Counted from the first letter of the stretch, positions 39,253 to 48,201 are shown. The stretch: DNA of 64,000 bases from Mesorhizobium loti (GCA_014189435.1 CP050293.1:253001-317000); one strand, 5' to 3'. The notes: generated by a model from the letters alone, not told the origin. Numbers and translations: made by a program.

Positions 39253-40344
39253 GTGCGGGACTATATTCGAAAGGCGCTAGAGGTAGCGCATGAACAGGGC
39301 GGCCCAGACGCATTTCTTAAGTTTGTTAATCGTCAATCATACAGGCAAAGCAGGCCCAGGTTTGCGAAAGCTCAGGCGTATTCAGTGGTATGGCGTGGGG
39401 CAGAATACCCATCCAAAGCGGCACTGTCGTACGCCTATCATCTGAGGTACCTGGAAACAGGTGAAGAGCCTGAAGCTCATAAGCCTGGTTGGGACTATAC
39501 CCGCAACGGAGTTGCGAACTTCCTTTACGAAAACGGCGCAAGGATCACCGGACAAGGCACTCCGCCCAACGAGATACTTCCGGAAGTGTATGGCAGGTCG
39601 CAGCCGTCAACTCGCAACCCCAACTGGGTCAGGGACGAACTGATCCTTGCACTCGATATGTACATGCAAGATCCACAATCGCCACCGGGCAAATCCAGCC
39701 CTGAGGTTCTCACGCTGTCAAAGGAGCTCAATCAGTTAAACGCGATACTAGGCCGAACGGGAGGGAAAAACTTCCGTAATCCCAACGGCGTGTACATGAA
39801 GGTGATGAATTTCCGCCGCTTTGATCCGTTGTTCGCTTCATTGGGCAAATCCGGATTAAGCCATGGTGGCGCTGAGGAGGAAGACGTCTGGAATGAGTTC
39901 GCATCTGATCCCGCACGCCTCGCAGTGACTGCCACAAAAATCAAATCTGCCTTGGCTCAGAATGCGGATTTTGTCTTAGGCGAAGAATTTGACGATGTGG
40001 AGGAAGCTCAGGAAGGTCGGCTGTTAGCCTTTCTCCATTATCGGAGGGAACGCAGTCGGAAACTGGTGAATGCACGCATAAGAAAGGCACTAGCGGACTC
40101 AGGTGAACTCAGATGCGAAGCCTGCGATATGTCCTTCTCAGAGCAGTACGGCGAACGGGGTGATCGCTTCATGGAGGTACATCACACGCGCCCGCTTCAC
40201 ACATTGGATGAAGGTCGTGCTACGCCTCTGACTGAGCTTGCGCTGGTCTGCTCCAACTGCCATCGCATGATCCACCGTCGTAGACAGTGGCTTACCATCG
40301 CGGAAATGATCAGCATCATTGCGCAGGCAAAACACAAGGAATGA
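39253..40344 (+). CDS. McrA-like HNH endonuclease
   Basis: The protein has 363 residues from GTG 39253, which follows GAGGGG; an upstream TTG in frame has no such site. A central region (RNPNWVRDELILALDMYMQD and NPNGVYMKVMNFRRFDP) is the DNA-recognition part found in many HNH restriction-type proteins. The C-terminal HNH domain has CEACDMSF, MEVHHTRPLHTL and VCSNCHRMIHRR: two CxxC zinc pairs and the catalytic His-His/His. Such enzymes often cut modified or foreign DNA. Its island position fits a defence role. Confidence 0.85.
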   Translation: MRDYIRKALEVAHEQGGPDAFLKFVNRQSYRQSRPRFAKAQAYSVVWRGAEYPSKAALSYAYHLRYLETGEEPEAHKPGWDYTRNGVANFLYENGARITGQGTPPNEILPEVYGRSQPSTRNPNWVRDELILALDMYMQDPQSPPGKSSPEVLTLSKELNQLNAILGRTGGKNFRNPNGVYMKVMNFRRFDPLFASLGKSGLSHGGAEEEDVWNEFASDPARLAVTATKIKSALAQNADFVLGEEFDDVEEAQEGRLLAFLHYRRERSRKLVNARIRKALADSGELRCEACDMSFSEQYGERGDRFMEVHHTRPLHTLDEGRATPLTELALVCSNCHRMIHRRRQWLTIAEMISIIAQAKHKE

Positions 40345-40453
40345 TATTTGAGGCGTCTGCTGGCCGGCAAAAGTTGAAATCTGAAAACGACGAAATTTTT
40401 CGCGGGTATATCAATACAACCAAGGAAGCGTATTTCCCCCATGGGGTGCCTAG

Positions 40454-42069
40454 CCCGTCTTATGCACGACGTTGCGTCTGAGAGGTTGGCGGATGTAGCC
40501 TAAGCGATTGATTTAGCGTAGGATTCGGTTGTCTAAGCCAACCCTGCCACCGCCTCTCGCGAGCCACACCCGCCATGACCGATGATACGTTGCTGCCGCT
40601 CTCATTTCCAGCCGTTGGACGCAAGAAGATCACAGCTGCGTTTGACGGCGGACGCATCACCTCGGATGGTGGCGTCATGCTTTTGGCAGCGGCCGAGCGA
40701 CGCCTGCAACTGGCCGACAGGCTGGCCGCCGCGATCCACGATCCGCGCGATCCAGCGCGGGTGACGCACGCCATGGCCGACATTGTGCGCGCCCGCATCT
40801 TTGCGATCGCATGCGGCTACGAGGATGCCAACGATCTCGACCGGCTGCGCACCGACCCGGCCTTCAAGCTCGCCTGCGGGCGGCTGCCCGACAGCGGGAT
40901 TGATCTGTGCTCGCAGCCGACATGCTCGCGCCTCGAGAACCTGCCCGACCTGCGCACCGTCATCCGGCTCGGCTGGGTGCTGGTCGATCTGTGGCTGTCG
41001 AGCTATGCCGCGCCGCCCAAAAGCGTCACGCTCGACATCGACGACACGGTGGATGTCGTTCACGGCCATCAGCAGCTCTCGCTGTTCAACGCCCATTACG
41101 ACGAGCGTTGCTTCCTGCCGATCCACATCTACGACGCCGCGACAGGACGCCCGGTCGCCATGATCCTGCGTCCTGGCAGGACCCCGGCGGGCAAGGAGAT
41201 CCGCGGCCATCTGCGCCGGCTTGTCCGGCGCATCCGCGCCCGCTGGCCGACCACCCGCATTCTGATCCGCGGCGATGGCCACTATGGCCGGGCGCAAGTC
41301 ATGGCATGGTGCGAGGACAATGCGGTCGACTACCTCTTCGGATTGCCCGGCAACAAGGTTCTCCAGCGTCTCGTTGATGAAGCCGCCGACGATATCCGCA
41401 CCCGCCGCGCGCTCGAGCAGAAGCCGGTGCTGCGCGGCTATGCCGAGACCCGATACAAGGCGAAATCCTGGAGGACGGAACGCCGCGCCTGCGCCCGCAT
41501 CGAGGCAACCACCCTCGGCCTCGACATCCGCTTCGTCGTCACCAATCTCGACAAAGGCTCCGCCGAGCATGTCTACGATGTGATCTACTGCGCCCGCGGC
41601 CAGGCCGAAAACCTGATCAAGATGCACAAGAGCCAGCTCGCCTCCGACCGCACCAGCTGCCGCTCACCGATTGCCAACCAGGTCCGTCTCGTCCTGCACA
41701 CCGCCGCATACTGGTTGATGCTCACCCTGCGCGAGGCAGTGCCCACGACCCATCATCTGTGCAACGCCGAGTTCTCTACACTGCGGCTCAGGCTTCTCAA
41801 GCTCGGCGCCCGCGTCACCGAAACCGTCTCGCGCATCCGTCTGGCCTTCGCCGCCGCCTGTCCCGAAGCAAGTCTGTTCCGAACGATCGCCATCACGCTG
41901 CAGCCCGCAGGGCCATGAGCGCCGGGGCATCAAAGCCCCACCGAACCCGATACCTTGACCCTCCAGCGCGTTCCAAAGTCCAGTCTCAGCTGCGGTGAAA
42001 AAGACGCCTCACACCTTCATGACCGAACGCCAAGCGGCAAGGAACCAGGCCGCTCGTGAATAGGACGGG
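40454..42069 (+). mobile_element. IS1380-family element, copy 2 (1616 bp)
   Basis: Same ends and length as copy 1, with CTAG on both sides (40450-40453 and 42070-42073). It lies about 105 bp after the HNH gene and is oriented opposite to copy 1. It appears intact. Confidence 0.92.
40575..41918 (+). CDS. IS1380-family DDE transposase (copy 2)
   Basis: The 447-residue protein is identical to the product at 34277-35620, including the DIDDTVDVVHGHQQ and RGDGHYGRAQ catalytic segments and the REAVPTTHHLCNAEFSTLRL C-terminal region. It is intact and probably active. Long frames on the other strand are shadows. Confidence 0.93.
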   Translation: MTDDTLLPLSFPAVGRKKITAAFDGGRITSDGGVMLLAAAERRLQLADRLAAAIHDPRDPARVTHAMADIVRARIFAIACGYEDANDLDRLRTDPAFKLACGRLPDSGIDLCSQPTCSRLENLPDLRTVIRLGWVLVDLWLSSYAAPPKSVTLDIDDTVDVVHGHQQLSLFNAHYDERCFLPIHIYDAATGRPVAMILRPGRTPAGKEIRGHLRRLVRRIRARWPTTRILIRGDGHYGRAQVMAWCEDNAVDYLFGLPGNKVLQRLVDEAADDIRTRRALEQKPVLRGYAETRYKAKSWRTERRACARIEATTLGLDIRFVVTNLDKGSAEHVYDVIYCARGQAENLIKMHKSQLASDRTSCRSPIANQVRLVLHTAAYWLMLTLREAVPTTHHLCNAEFSTLRLRLLKLGARVTETVSRIRLAFAAACPEASLFRTIAITLQPAGP

Positions 42070-42300
42070 CTAGTCGCTCTCTTAGACGCGGTGCCTCACT
42101 TGGAAATCTTAGATCGTCAGCCACAGGCTGATTGGACGCGCGTATGGGGGGCCGATACCCTTGAACAATTGCCTTGTATATGAGCCACTGGCTTGTGCTC
42201 CCTATTTGGAACTAAAGCGAAGTCGGTATGTGCTGGCTTAGATATCTGGTGTAAGAGCAGGATACTAAGAGCGTCTGGTATCAGTTGACAGTAGTAAGAT

Positions 42301-42550
42301 AGCTGAACCATATAGATATGATATAAGATATGATATCCATATATAATGCTAGCGATATCCATATATATCAAGGATACATATATAATACATAGATAGCATA
42401 TATAGATATGATCTAATAGATATCCGAAATAGCTATCCATATAATAGATATATATAATAGATATATATAATAGATATAATAGATATAATAGTAATACATA
42501 GTAATATATAGTAATACATATATATAGATACCAATACATATCTAATAGAT
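42301..42550. repeat. Extremely AT-rich block with short tandem repeats
   Basis: By hand count 42361-42540 has 32 G/C in 180 bases (18%). Units of ATAATAGATATAT (13 bp) and ATAATAGAT (9 bp) repeat around 42440-42490, then AGTAATACAT-like 10-bp units to about 42520. No convincing gene is present; a 140-codon minus-strand frame is a Tyr/Ile low-complexity artefact. Possible roles are an unwinding or partition site or a target for AT-binding silencers such as MucR/Ros. These are inferences. Confidence 0.75.
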
Positions 42551-42780
42551 AGACCCAGTAATTAGCATTCTCATATAATCCATGCTAGCAGTCCGCTTCG
42601 GCTTGGGCCTGCGCTACCAGCTAGAACATGGTGGGTAACTGGGGGGCATGGATTAGAACCATGGATTAACAAAGCCCTGGTCTCCAGGCGGTATGGCTTT
42701 GCGGCAGGGCCGCCTGCTCATAGCAATCGACCTTGTCCGTTAGGCTATACCCTAGCGGGCATACAATCCGGCTTACATCT
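42551..42780. other. Non-coding stretch before the recombinase, with tRNA-like fragments
   Basis: No gene is supported. On the minus strand a hairpin CATGG-TTCTAAT-CCATG (42648-42664) resembles a T-arm, and TATAGCCTAACGGACAAGG (near 42732-42750) resembles a D-arm, but the spacing does not make one standard tRNA. The 42074-42300 stretch likewise shows no gene. Confidence 0.4.
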
Positions 42781-42783
42781 AGG

Positions 42784-42846
42784 TGTACGTAAGGGTTGAC
42801 ATAGGTCAACGGACAGATGTATGTACGGACATAACCCTAACGTACA
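42784..42846. promoter_or_regulatory. Nested inverted repeats upstream of the serine recombinase
   Basis: TGTACGTAAGGGTT (42784-42797) pairs with AACCCTAACGTACA (42833-42846), 13 of 14 bases. Inside lies GTTGAC-ATAG-GTCAAC (42795-42810), and ACGGACA occurs twice. The array ends 15 bp before the start codon. It may be the recombinase's own crossover or operator site. Confidence 0.65.
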
Positions 42847-42860
42847 TATGGGAGTCTACA

Positions 42861-43493
42861 ATGTCCGTTATCCTCTACGCTCGCGTTTCCACAGCGGACC
42901 AAACCATCGAGCATCAAGAAACGCAGGCCAGGAACGCTGGTTTCGAGATTGACACTGTGATTGCCGACCATGGTAGTTCCGGCTTGAACACGTTGCTTAG
43001 GGAGCGTGCGGAAGGTCGGCGCCTCTACGATATGCTACGCAAGGGCGATACGCTTGTGGTGCGATGGGTGGATCGGCTTGGTCGGAACTACCAAGATGTC
43101 TGCGATGCGATCAGGGAGTTCATGCGCAGAGGCGTTTCCATTCGTACCGTGATCAACAACATGACGTTCGATGGCGCTACTTCCGACCCCATTCAGCAAG
43201 CAGTACGTGACGCCCTTATTGCCTTCATGGCTGCGACGGCTCAGGCGCAAGCAGAGGCAACGAAGGAAGCGCAGAGGGCAGGCATAGCCCATGCCAAGGC
43301 CAAGACGGTGAAATATCGTGGTCGCAAACCGACCTATGATCGTCATCAATACCGGCTGGTACTGGACATGCTGGCTAACGGTGCTGGCGCTTCGGCAATT
43401 GCCAAGGCTTCGGACCTCACACGGCAGACAATCCTGCGCATAAAATCCGCGCCCGATCAGGCCGAAGCCGCGCTGCTGGCTTGGGGGTTGTAG
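42861..43493 (+). CDS. Serine recombinase (resolvase/invertase family)
   Basis: The 210-residue protein starts MSVILYARVSTADQTIEHQE with the catalytic serine at residue 10 and arginine at 8. VVRWVDRLGRNYQDV (near 64-78) is the second conserved arginine region. A C-terminal helix-turn-helix (GASAIAKASDLTRQTILRIK) completes the resolvase/invertase layout. ATG 42861 with GGGAG upstream is chosen over an in-frame start at 42783, which lies in the inverted-repeat array. It could resolve island multimers or invert a segment. Its end faces the next gene. Confidence 0.9.
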   Translation: MSVILYARVSTADQTIEHQETQARNAGFEIDTVIADHGSSGLNTLLRERAEGRRLYDMLRKGDTLVVRWVDRLGRNYQDVCDAIREFMRRGVSIRTVINNMTFDGATSDPIQQAVRDALIAFMAATAQAQAEATKEAQRAGIAHAKAKTVKYRGRKPTYDRHQYRLVLDMLANGAGASAIAKASDLTRQTILRIKSAPDQAEAALLAWGL

Positions 43494-43603
43494 CGACGGG
43501 CCTTTAATCGGACAGGGAAGGCCGCTGAGAGGCGGCGCGGTATCTTCTCGCGCCATCCTGCGGCTGGATGGCAAACGAGTCTTGTGGGCCTCTCTGGCGA
43601 AAA

Positions 43604-44503
43604 CTAGCCTACATGCCCCGGGGACGGCGGCCCGAAATTCAAAATCTCCGCTGCGAGCCTATTGGGGTCTATTCCATCAGCGAAAGCACGCTTTGTGCCT
43701 TCGTCGTCTGTCAATTCGATCCAATGCAGGTCCGTGGCAGCTTTGCCGTCCAGGCGCTTAGCCTCTGTCACCACGGCGCTGAGATATTGGTCGTAGCCCA
43801 TCCGCTGGTTTCGCATTTTGTTAGCTTCCACAATCTCTTGGTAGAGAGCATTGCGATTTTCGTGAGTGTCGGTGCCGTCAAGCCGCTGCTGGCACCAATC
43901 GACAGCTTCCCGCATAACATTGCCCATCTGATCTACGGATTCGTCAGAGAGCCCCTTGAGAATAGAGTCCCAAGCATCGAAAATATGCTGCAGTAAGGCT
44001 GCATTTTCTGACTGTGCTATCTTTGTCACCCGATGACCCAACTCAAGAATTCGCTGACTTCGCTCGTCCTTTGGGTCACGGCTATCGCAGCGAAAGGTTT
44101 GCAACATCGTGAATTCGAATACCTTAGCCCAGTCAGCCTTATAACTTGATGTTTTGATGGCATTGGCCCCCTTTTCCAGCGTCATAAGGGTATGGATGCC
44201 CTGCTGCATGACCAAAACAACAGCAGCACTTTCGGGTCCTGGATCCATTTCATCGGTTGATTTGGGAATATTGGCAGCCCGTCTGGCTATGTCTGCACCA
44301 AACGACAAGAATCTGGACATTCGAAAACCGAGGGGCGTGTCAGTCTTAACCTCCAATGTTCTCATGTGTTCGTTTAGTGATTGATATAAACGACCACGGT
44401 CTATCACTTCATCAATTGTCAGTTGAGTTCCTCGCTGAACATTACGTTTGAAGAAAAAGAACATCGCCGCTCCAAGCGCGATCAGCACTAGCAAGATTTC
44501 CAT
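43604..44503 (-). CDS. Unknown membrane-anchored island protein
   Basis: The 299-residue protein begins with one membrane helix (MEILLVLIALGAAMFFFF) and then a large helical cytoplasmic domain. No motif is recognised. Segments QSLNEHMRTLEV and MREAVDWCQQRLDGTDTHEN look like helical bundles. It is divergent from the XRE regulator gene, with operator-like palindromes between them, so the regulator may control it. It is convergent with the serine recombinase gene. Confidence 0.65.
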   Translation of the reverse strand: MEILLVLIALGAAMFFFFKRNVQRGTQLTIDEVIDRGRLYQSLNEHMRTLEVKTDTPLGFRMSRFLSFGADIARRAANIPKSTDEMDPGPESAAVVLVMQQGIHTLMTLEKGANAIKTSSYKADWAKVFEFTMLQTFRCDSRDPKDERSQRILELGHRVTKIAQSENAALLQHIFDAWDSILKGLSDESVDQMGNVMREAVDWCQQRLDGTDTHENRNALYQEIVEANKMRNQRMGYDQYLSAVVTEAKRLDGKAATDLHWIELTDDEGTKRAFADGIDPNRLAAEILNFGPPSPGHVG

Positions 44504-44551
44504 GTTAGCCCCTGTCTGCTCTGCTAAGCCGCAGAGCGTGTATGGCCCAGA

Positions 44552-44568
44552 TATCCAATTTTTGGATA
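44552..44568. promoter_or_regulatory. Palindromic operator-like site between divergent genes
   Basis: TATCCAA-TTT-TTGGATA is a perfect 7-bp inverted repeat. A second, weaker one, ATAATC...GATTAC, spans 44567-44586. Both lie in the 113-bp gap between the membrane protein and the XRE regulator, the normal place for an autoregulatory operator. Confidence 0.6.
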
Positions 44569-44616
44569 ATCTGAATTTCGGATTACCCGCCCGTTAGACC
44601 TCTCGTCAACGGGCCA

Positions 44617-44853
44617 ATGCCAAAGTCTTTGCACTCAACACGTCATACGACGATCGCCAAAGCGTTGGCGGATCAGAGGCGTCTAAAAGGCTTGTCCCAA
44701 ACCCAAGTTGCGAAAGCGCTGGGTCGGCATCAGCCCTTCATCGCGAATATTGAGAGCGGACAACGTCGAGTCGACCTAGTTGAGCTTCTCGATATAGCCG
44801 CGATCATCGATCTGGACGTTCCAGGTCTCGTGAAAAAGATAACCGACAGCTAG
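44617..44853 (+). CDS. XRE-family transcriptional regulator
   Basis: The 78-residue protein is a lone HTH_3 domain: IAKALADQRRLKGLSQTQVA, then KALGRHQPFIANIESGQRRV with the recognition helix. The TAG stop lies in the CTAG where IS1380 copy 3 inserted, so the reading frame is unaffected. Small XRE proteins of this kind act as island repressors or antitoxins. It is divergent from the membrane-protein gene and convergent with the integrase gene beyond the insertion. Confidence 0.9.
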   Translation: MPKSLHSTRHTTIAKALADQRRLKGLSQTQVAKALGRHQPFIANIESGQRRVDLVELLDIAAIIDLDVPGLVKKITDS

Positions 44854-44896
44854 CCCGTCTTATGCACGACGTTGCGTCTGAGAGGTTGGCGGATGT

Positions 44897-46619
44897 GTAA
44901 CCGGGGCAGATTACCGGGCAGTCAGGCTTGAGCGGCTTGCCTAACGAGATCCGGGAGCGGCGGAATCGACTCTTGTGTTGGTATGCCGAGGCGGTCGCCG
45001 AGATAGCGGAAGAATGAGACGTCGAGCTTGATGCAGGTCTTCATCAGGCCGAGCAGGACGTCGCGGGCGTTCTTGCCTGCCTCGCTGACGGTTCCGCCGG
45101 AGATCTTGCGCTTGGTGACGAAGGTGCGGATGTCGTTTTCCGAACCATTGGTGTGGAGCGGGATCTCGGGACGATCGAGAACGCGCAGGAGTTCATGCTT
45201 GCGGCGATGCAGCCTGGCAAGAAGCCGGTCGAGCATGACGTAGCCGGTTCGTCGTTTGAACAGGCGCTCGAAGCGGGCGCGCAGGGCCGCCGCGTGGCGC
45301 GGACAAGGAGCACGCTGGTAGCTCTTGAGGTCGCGATAGAACCACCAGATCAACTGGCGCATGATGTCGACGGCCTGACGTTGATCCGGGGTCACGGGTA
45401 TCAATTTGTGGACGAGCCGCTCGGCGTGGACCCAGCACAGAGCATGGTCGCCGATGCGGAACTGGCCGGCATCATCGGACACGACCACGGTATCGCCAAG
45501 AAAGCCGTGGTGGCGGATCGCTCCCCACATCGCCCCTTCGGTGGCGATCCTGACTGGGTTGGGCTCAACCGCGAGCTGGTCGAGGCCGAGTGCGGCCAGA
45601 TGCGCCTGCCATGCGGCGCTGTCGGCAAATGCCTTGTGCGGCGCAGCCGCTAGCCGCGCGATCACCGGACCGGCGAGGTTGCGGCCGCGCATATAGGCCA
45701 GGGCCTCTTCATTGATGAAGTAATCGCTGTGCCCGGCACGCAGCGTCGCCAGGAACGCCTCCCGTGACTTCGATCGCCCGGTGCGGAACGCGGTGAAGCG
45801 GCGATCGCCGATCTGGGTGGTGTAGCCGTCCTGGTGGGCGTGGCGCGCCGACGTATCATCGACGGTGATCCAGGGCGCCGTAGCCAGCCCGGCGCGCAGC
45901 ACGTCACGGTCCTCCGCCGCGAAGGCCTCCAGGCCCTCCGAAATCAGCCGCACCACCTGGCGCTTCGAAATGTCGACCCCGATCCCGGTCAACAACGCCG
46001 TCAACCGCTCCGTCGTCACCTGGCCTTGAATGTGACAGGCCAGAATGAAGCGGCGCAGGTTCGCGCCCCAGCCGCCGATGATCCCCGCCGGCAAGGGCGC
46101 CACCATCGTTTCGCCGGTCGGTGTCACCCAGCGCTCGCGGCGATAGCGCACCACCTCGGCCGACAACGCCAGATCGCGCACCAGGATCGTCTCATACCCC
46201 TTGAAGCGAGAGCCCGCAGGAGCGCTCACCGCAACCGTCACCTCGCGGCTCACGCGACCGCCGTCGCGCTTGGCGCCGCGCCGGCGGCGCTTGCCCTTGC
46301 CAGATGTCGGCTGCGTCGCCTTCTCCATGCCCGATGGCTTGGTCGGCTTGACCGGGGGACGCGGCGGCAGGTCCTTCAGCCGGGCGATCTCATCCTTCAG
46401 GGTCTGGTTCTCGGCGCGTAGCGCCTGGTTCTCGATCTCAAGGCTCTCGACCCGGCCTTGAAGACCGCGCACTTCGCCGATCAGCGCAGAAACCAGCCCG
46501 CGGAGTTCCGCGAGCGACAGGCCTTCAAGCGAATCAGTCGGTGGTAGCGTCACGCAAACGGTGAATCACGAACGCACGCGCCTGCAAACCCCCACCGCCC
46601 GGTAATCTGCCCCGGTTAC
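44897..46619 (-). mobile_element. IS66-family element (1723 bp) nested in IS1380 copy 3
   Basis: Terminal inverted repeats starting GTAACCGGGGCAGATTACCG match at both ends over about 23 bp. GGCGGATGT is present on each side (44888-44896 and 46620-46628), a duplication of 8 or 9 bp. A single large transposase gene and no TnpA/TnpB suggest the one-gene (ISBst12-like) IS66 type. Confidence 0.88.
44922..46553 (-). CDS. IS66-family transposase
   Basis: The 543-residue protein starts at a GTG. It has a coiled-coil N-terminus (LQGRVESLEIENQALRAENQ), a basic linker (KGKRRRRGAKRDGG), and a DDE core with PWITVDDTSARHAHQDGYTT (first Asp) and FRIGDHALCWVHAERLVHKL. The C-terminal LHTNGSENDIRTFVTKRKIS contains the final glutamate region typical of IS66. 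The gene is intact and fills nearly the whole element. Confidence 0.92.
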   Translation of the reverse strand: MTLPPTDSLEGLSLAELRGLVSALIGEVRGLQGRVESLEIENQALRAENQTLKDEIARLKDLPPRPPVKPTKPSGMEKATQPTSGKGKRRRRGAKRDGGRVSREVTVAVSAPAGSRFKGYETILVRDLALSAEVVRYRRERWVTPTGETMVAPLPAGIIGGWGANLRRFILACHIQGQVTTERLTALLTGIGVDISKRQVVRLISEGLEAFAAEDRDVLRAGLATAPWITVDDTSARHAHQDGYTTQIGDRRFTAFRTGRSKSREAFLATLRAGHSDYFINEEALAYMRGRNLAGPVIARLAAAPHKAFADSAAWQAHLAALGLDQLAVEPNPVRIATEGAMWGAIRHHGFLGDTVVVSDDAGQFRIGDHALCWVHAERLVHKLIPVTPDQRQAVDIMRQLIWWFYRDLKSYQRAPCPRHAAALRARFERLFKRRTGYVMLDRLLARLHRRKHELLRVLDRPEIPLHTNGSENDIRTFVTKRKISGGTVSEAGKNARDVLLGLMKTCIKLDVSFFRYLGDRLGIPTQESIPPLPDLVRQAAQA

Positions 46620-46706
46620 GGCGGATGTAGCCTAAGCGATTGATTTAGCGTAGGATTCGGTTGTCTAAGCCAACCCTGCCACCGCCTCTCGCGAGCCACA
46701 CCCGCC

Positions 46707-48050
46707 ATGACCGATGATACGTTGCTGCCGCTCTCATTTCCAGCCGTTGGACGCAAGAAGATCACAGCTGCGTTTGACGGCGGACGCATCACCTCGGATG
46801 GTGGCGTCATGCTTTTGGCAGCGGCCGAGCGACGCCTGCAACTGGCCGACAGGCTGGCCGCCGCGATCCACGATCCGCGCGATCCAGCGCGGGTGACGCA
46901 CGCCATGGCCGACATTGTGCGCGCCCGCATCTTTGCGATCGCATGCGGCTACGAGGATGCCAACGATCTCGACCGGCTGCGCACCGACCCGGCCTTCAAG
47001 CTCGCCTGCGGGCGGCTGCCCGACAGCGGGATTGATCTGTGCTCGCAGCCGACATGCTCGCGCCTCGAGAACCTGCCCGACCTGCGCACCGTCATCCGGC
47101 TCGGCTGGGTGCTGGTCGATCTGTGGCTGTCGAGCTATGCCGCGCCGCCCAAAAGCGTCACGCTCGACATCGACGACACGGTGGATGTCGTTCACGGCCA
47201 TCAGCAGCTCTCGCTGTTCAACGCCCATTACGACGAGCGTTGCTTCCTGCCGATCCACATCTACGACGCCGCGACAGGACGCCCGGTCGCCATGATCCTG
47301 CGTCCTGGCAGGACCCCGGCGGGCAAGGAGATCCGCGGCCATCTGCGCCGGCTTGTCCGGCGCATCCGCGCCCGCTGGCCGACCACCCGCATTCTGATCC
47401 GCGGCGATGGCCACTATGGCCGGGCGCAAGTCATGGCATGGTGCGAGGACAATGCGGTCGACTACCTCTTCGGATTGCCCGGCAACAAGGTTCTCCAGCG
47501 TCTCGTTGATGAAGCCGCCGACGATATCCGCACCCGCCGCGCGCTCGAGCAGAAGCCGGTGCTGCGCGGCTATGCCGAGACCCGATACAAGGCGAAATCC
47601 TGGAGGACGGAACGCCGCGCCTGCGCCCGCATCGAGGCAACCACCCTCGGCCTCGACATCCGCTTCGTCGTCACCAATCTCGACAAAGGCTCCGCCGAGC
47701 ATGTCTACGATGTGATCTACTGCGCCCGCGGCCAGGCCGAAAACCTGATCAAGATGCACAAGAGCCAGCTCGCCTCCGACCGCACCAGCTGCCGCTCACC
47801 GATTGCCAACCAGGTCCGTCTCGTCCTGCACACCGCCGCATACTGGTTGATGCTCACCCTGCGCGAGGCAGTGCCCACGACCCATCATCTGTGCAACGCC
47901 GAGTTCTCTACACTGCGGCTCAGGCTTCTCAAGCTCGGCGCCCGCGTCACCGAAACCGTCTCGCGCATCCGTCTGGCCTTCGCCGCCGCCTGTCCCGAAG
48001 CAAGTCTGTTCCGAACGATCGCCATCACGCTGCAGCCCGCAGGGCCATGA
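46707..48050 (+). CDS. IS1380-family DDE transposase (copy 3)
   Basis: The 447-residue protein is identical to those of copies 1 and 2. The nested IS66 lies about 90 bp upstream of its start, so the coding sequence is whole, but the element's left end is displaced 1.7 kb from the gene and its native promoter region is altered. Confidence 0.93.
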   Translation: MTDDTLLPLSFPAVGRKKITAAFDGGRITSDGGVMLLAAAERRLQLADRLAAAIHDPRDPARVTHAMADIVRARIFAIACGYEDANDLDRLRTDPAFKLACGRLPDSGIDLCSQPTCSRLENLPDLRTVIRLGWVLVDLWLSSYAAPPKSVTLDIDDTVDVVHGHQQLSLFNAHYDERCFLPIHIYDAATGRPVAMILRPGRTPAGKEIRGHLRRLVRRIRARWPTTRILIRGDGHYGRAQVMAWCEDNAVDYLFGLPGNKVLQRLVDEAADDIRTRRALEQKPVLRGYAETRYKAKSWRTERRACARIEATTLGLDIRFVVTNLDKGSAEHVYDVIYCARGQAENLIKMHKSQLASDRTSCRSPIANQVRLVLHTAAYWLMLTLREAVPTTHHLCNAEFSTLRLRLLKLGARVTETVSRIRLAFAAACPEASLFRTIAITLQPAGP

Positions 48051-48201
48051 GCGCCGGGGCATCAAAGCCCCACCGAACCCGATACCTTGACCCTCCAGCG
48101 CGTTCCAAAGTCCAGTCTCAGCTGCGGTGAAAAAGACGCCTCACACCTTCATGACCGAACGCCAAGCGGCAAGGAACCAGGCCGCTCGTGAATAGGACGG
48201 G

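Larger units (their letters stand above)
44854..48201 (+). mobile_element. IS1380-family element, copy 3, split by IS66
   Basis: CTAG flanks both ends (44850-44853 and 48202-48205). The total of 3348 bp equals the 1616-bp element plus a 1732-bp insertion after base 43 of the element. The transposase gene itself is undamaged because the insertion is upstream of it. Confidence 0.9.

Noticed and set aside
34126..42069. IS1380 copies 1 and 2, in opposite orientation, as a composite transposon carrying 35746-40449
   Set aside because: Each copy has its own CTAG duplication, and gene B reads in frame across copy 1 once it is removed, so copy 1 inserted independently.
42440..42530. CRISPR array
   Set aside because: The repeat units are 9-13 bp, contiguous and AT-only, with no unique spacers and no cas genes in the window.
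42117..42539. A 140-codon minus-strand reading frame rich in Tyr, Ile and Leu
   Set aside because: It is translation of the AT-rich tandem repeats, with no ribosome site and no protein-like composition.
42630..42780. tRNA gene on the minus strand
   Set aside because: A T-arm-like hairpin and a D-arm-like segment exist, but about 48 nt separate the candidate anticodon arm from the T-arm and the acceptor strands do not pair well.
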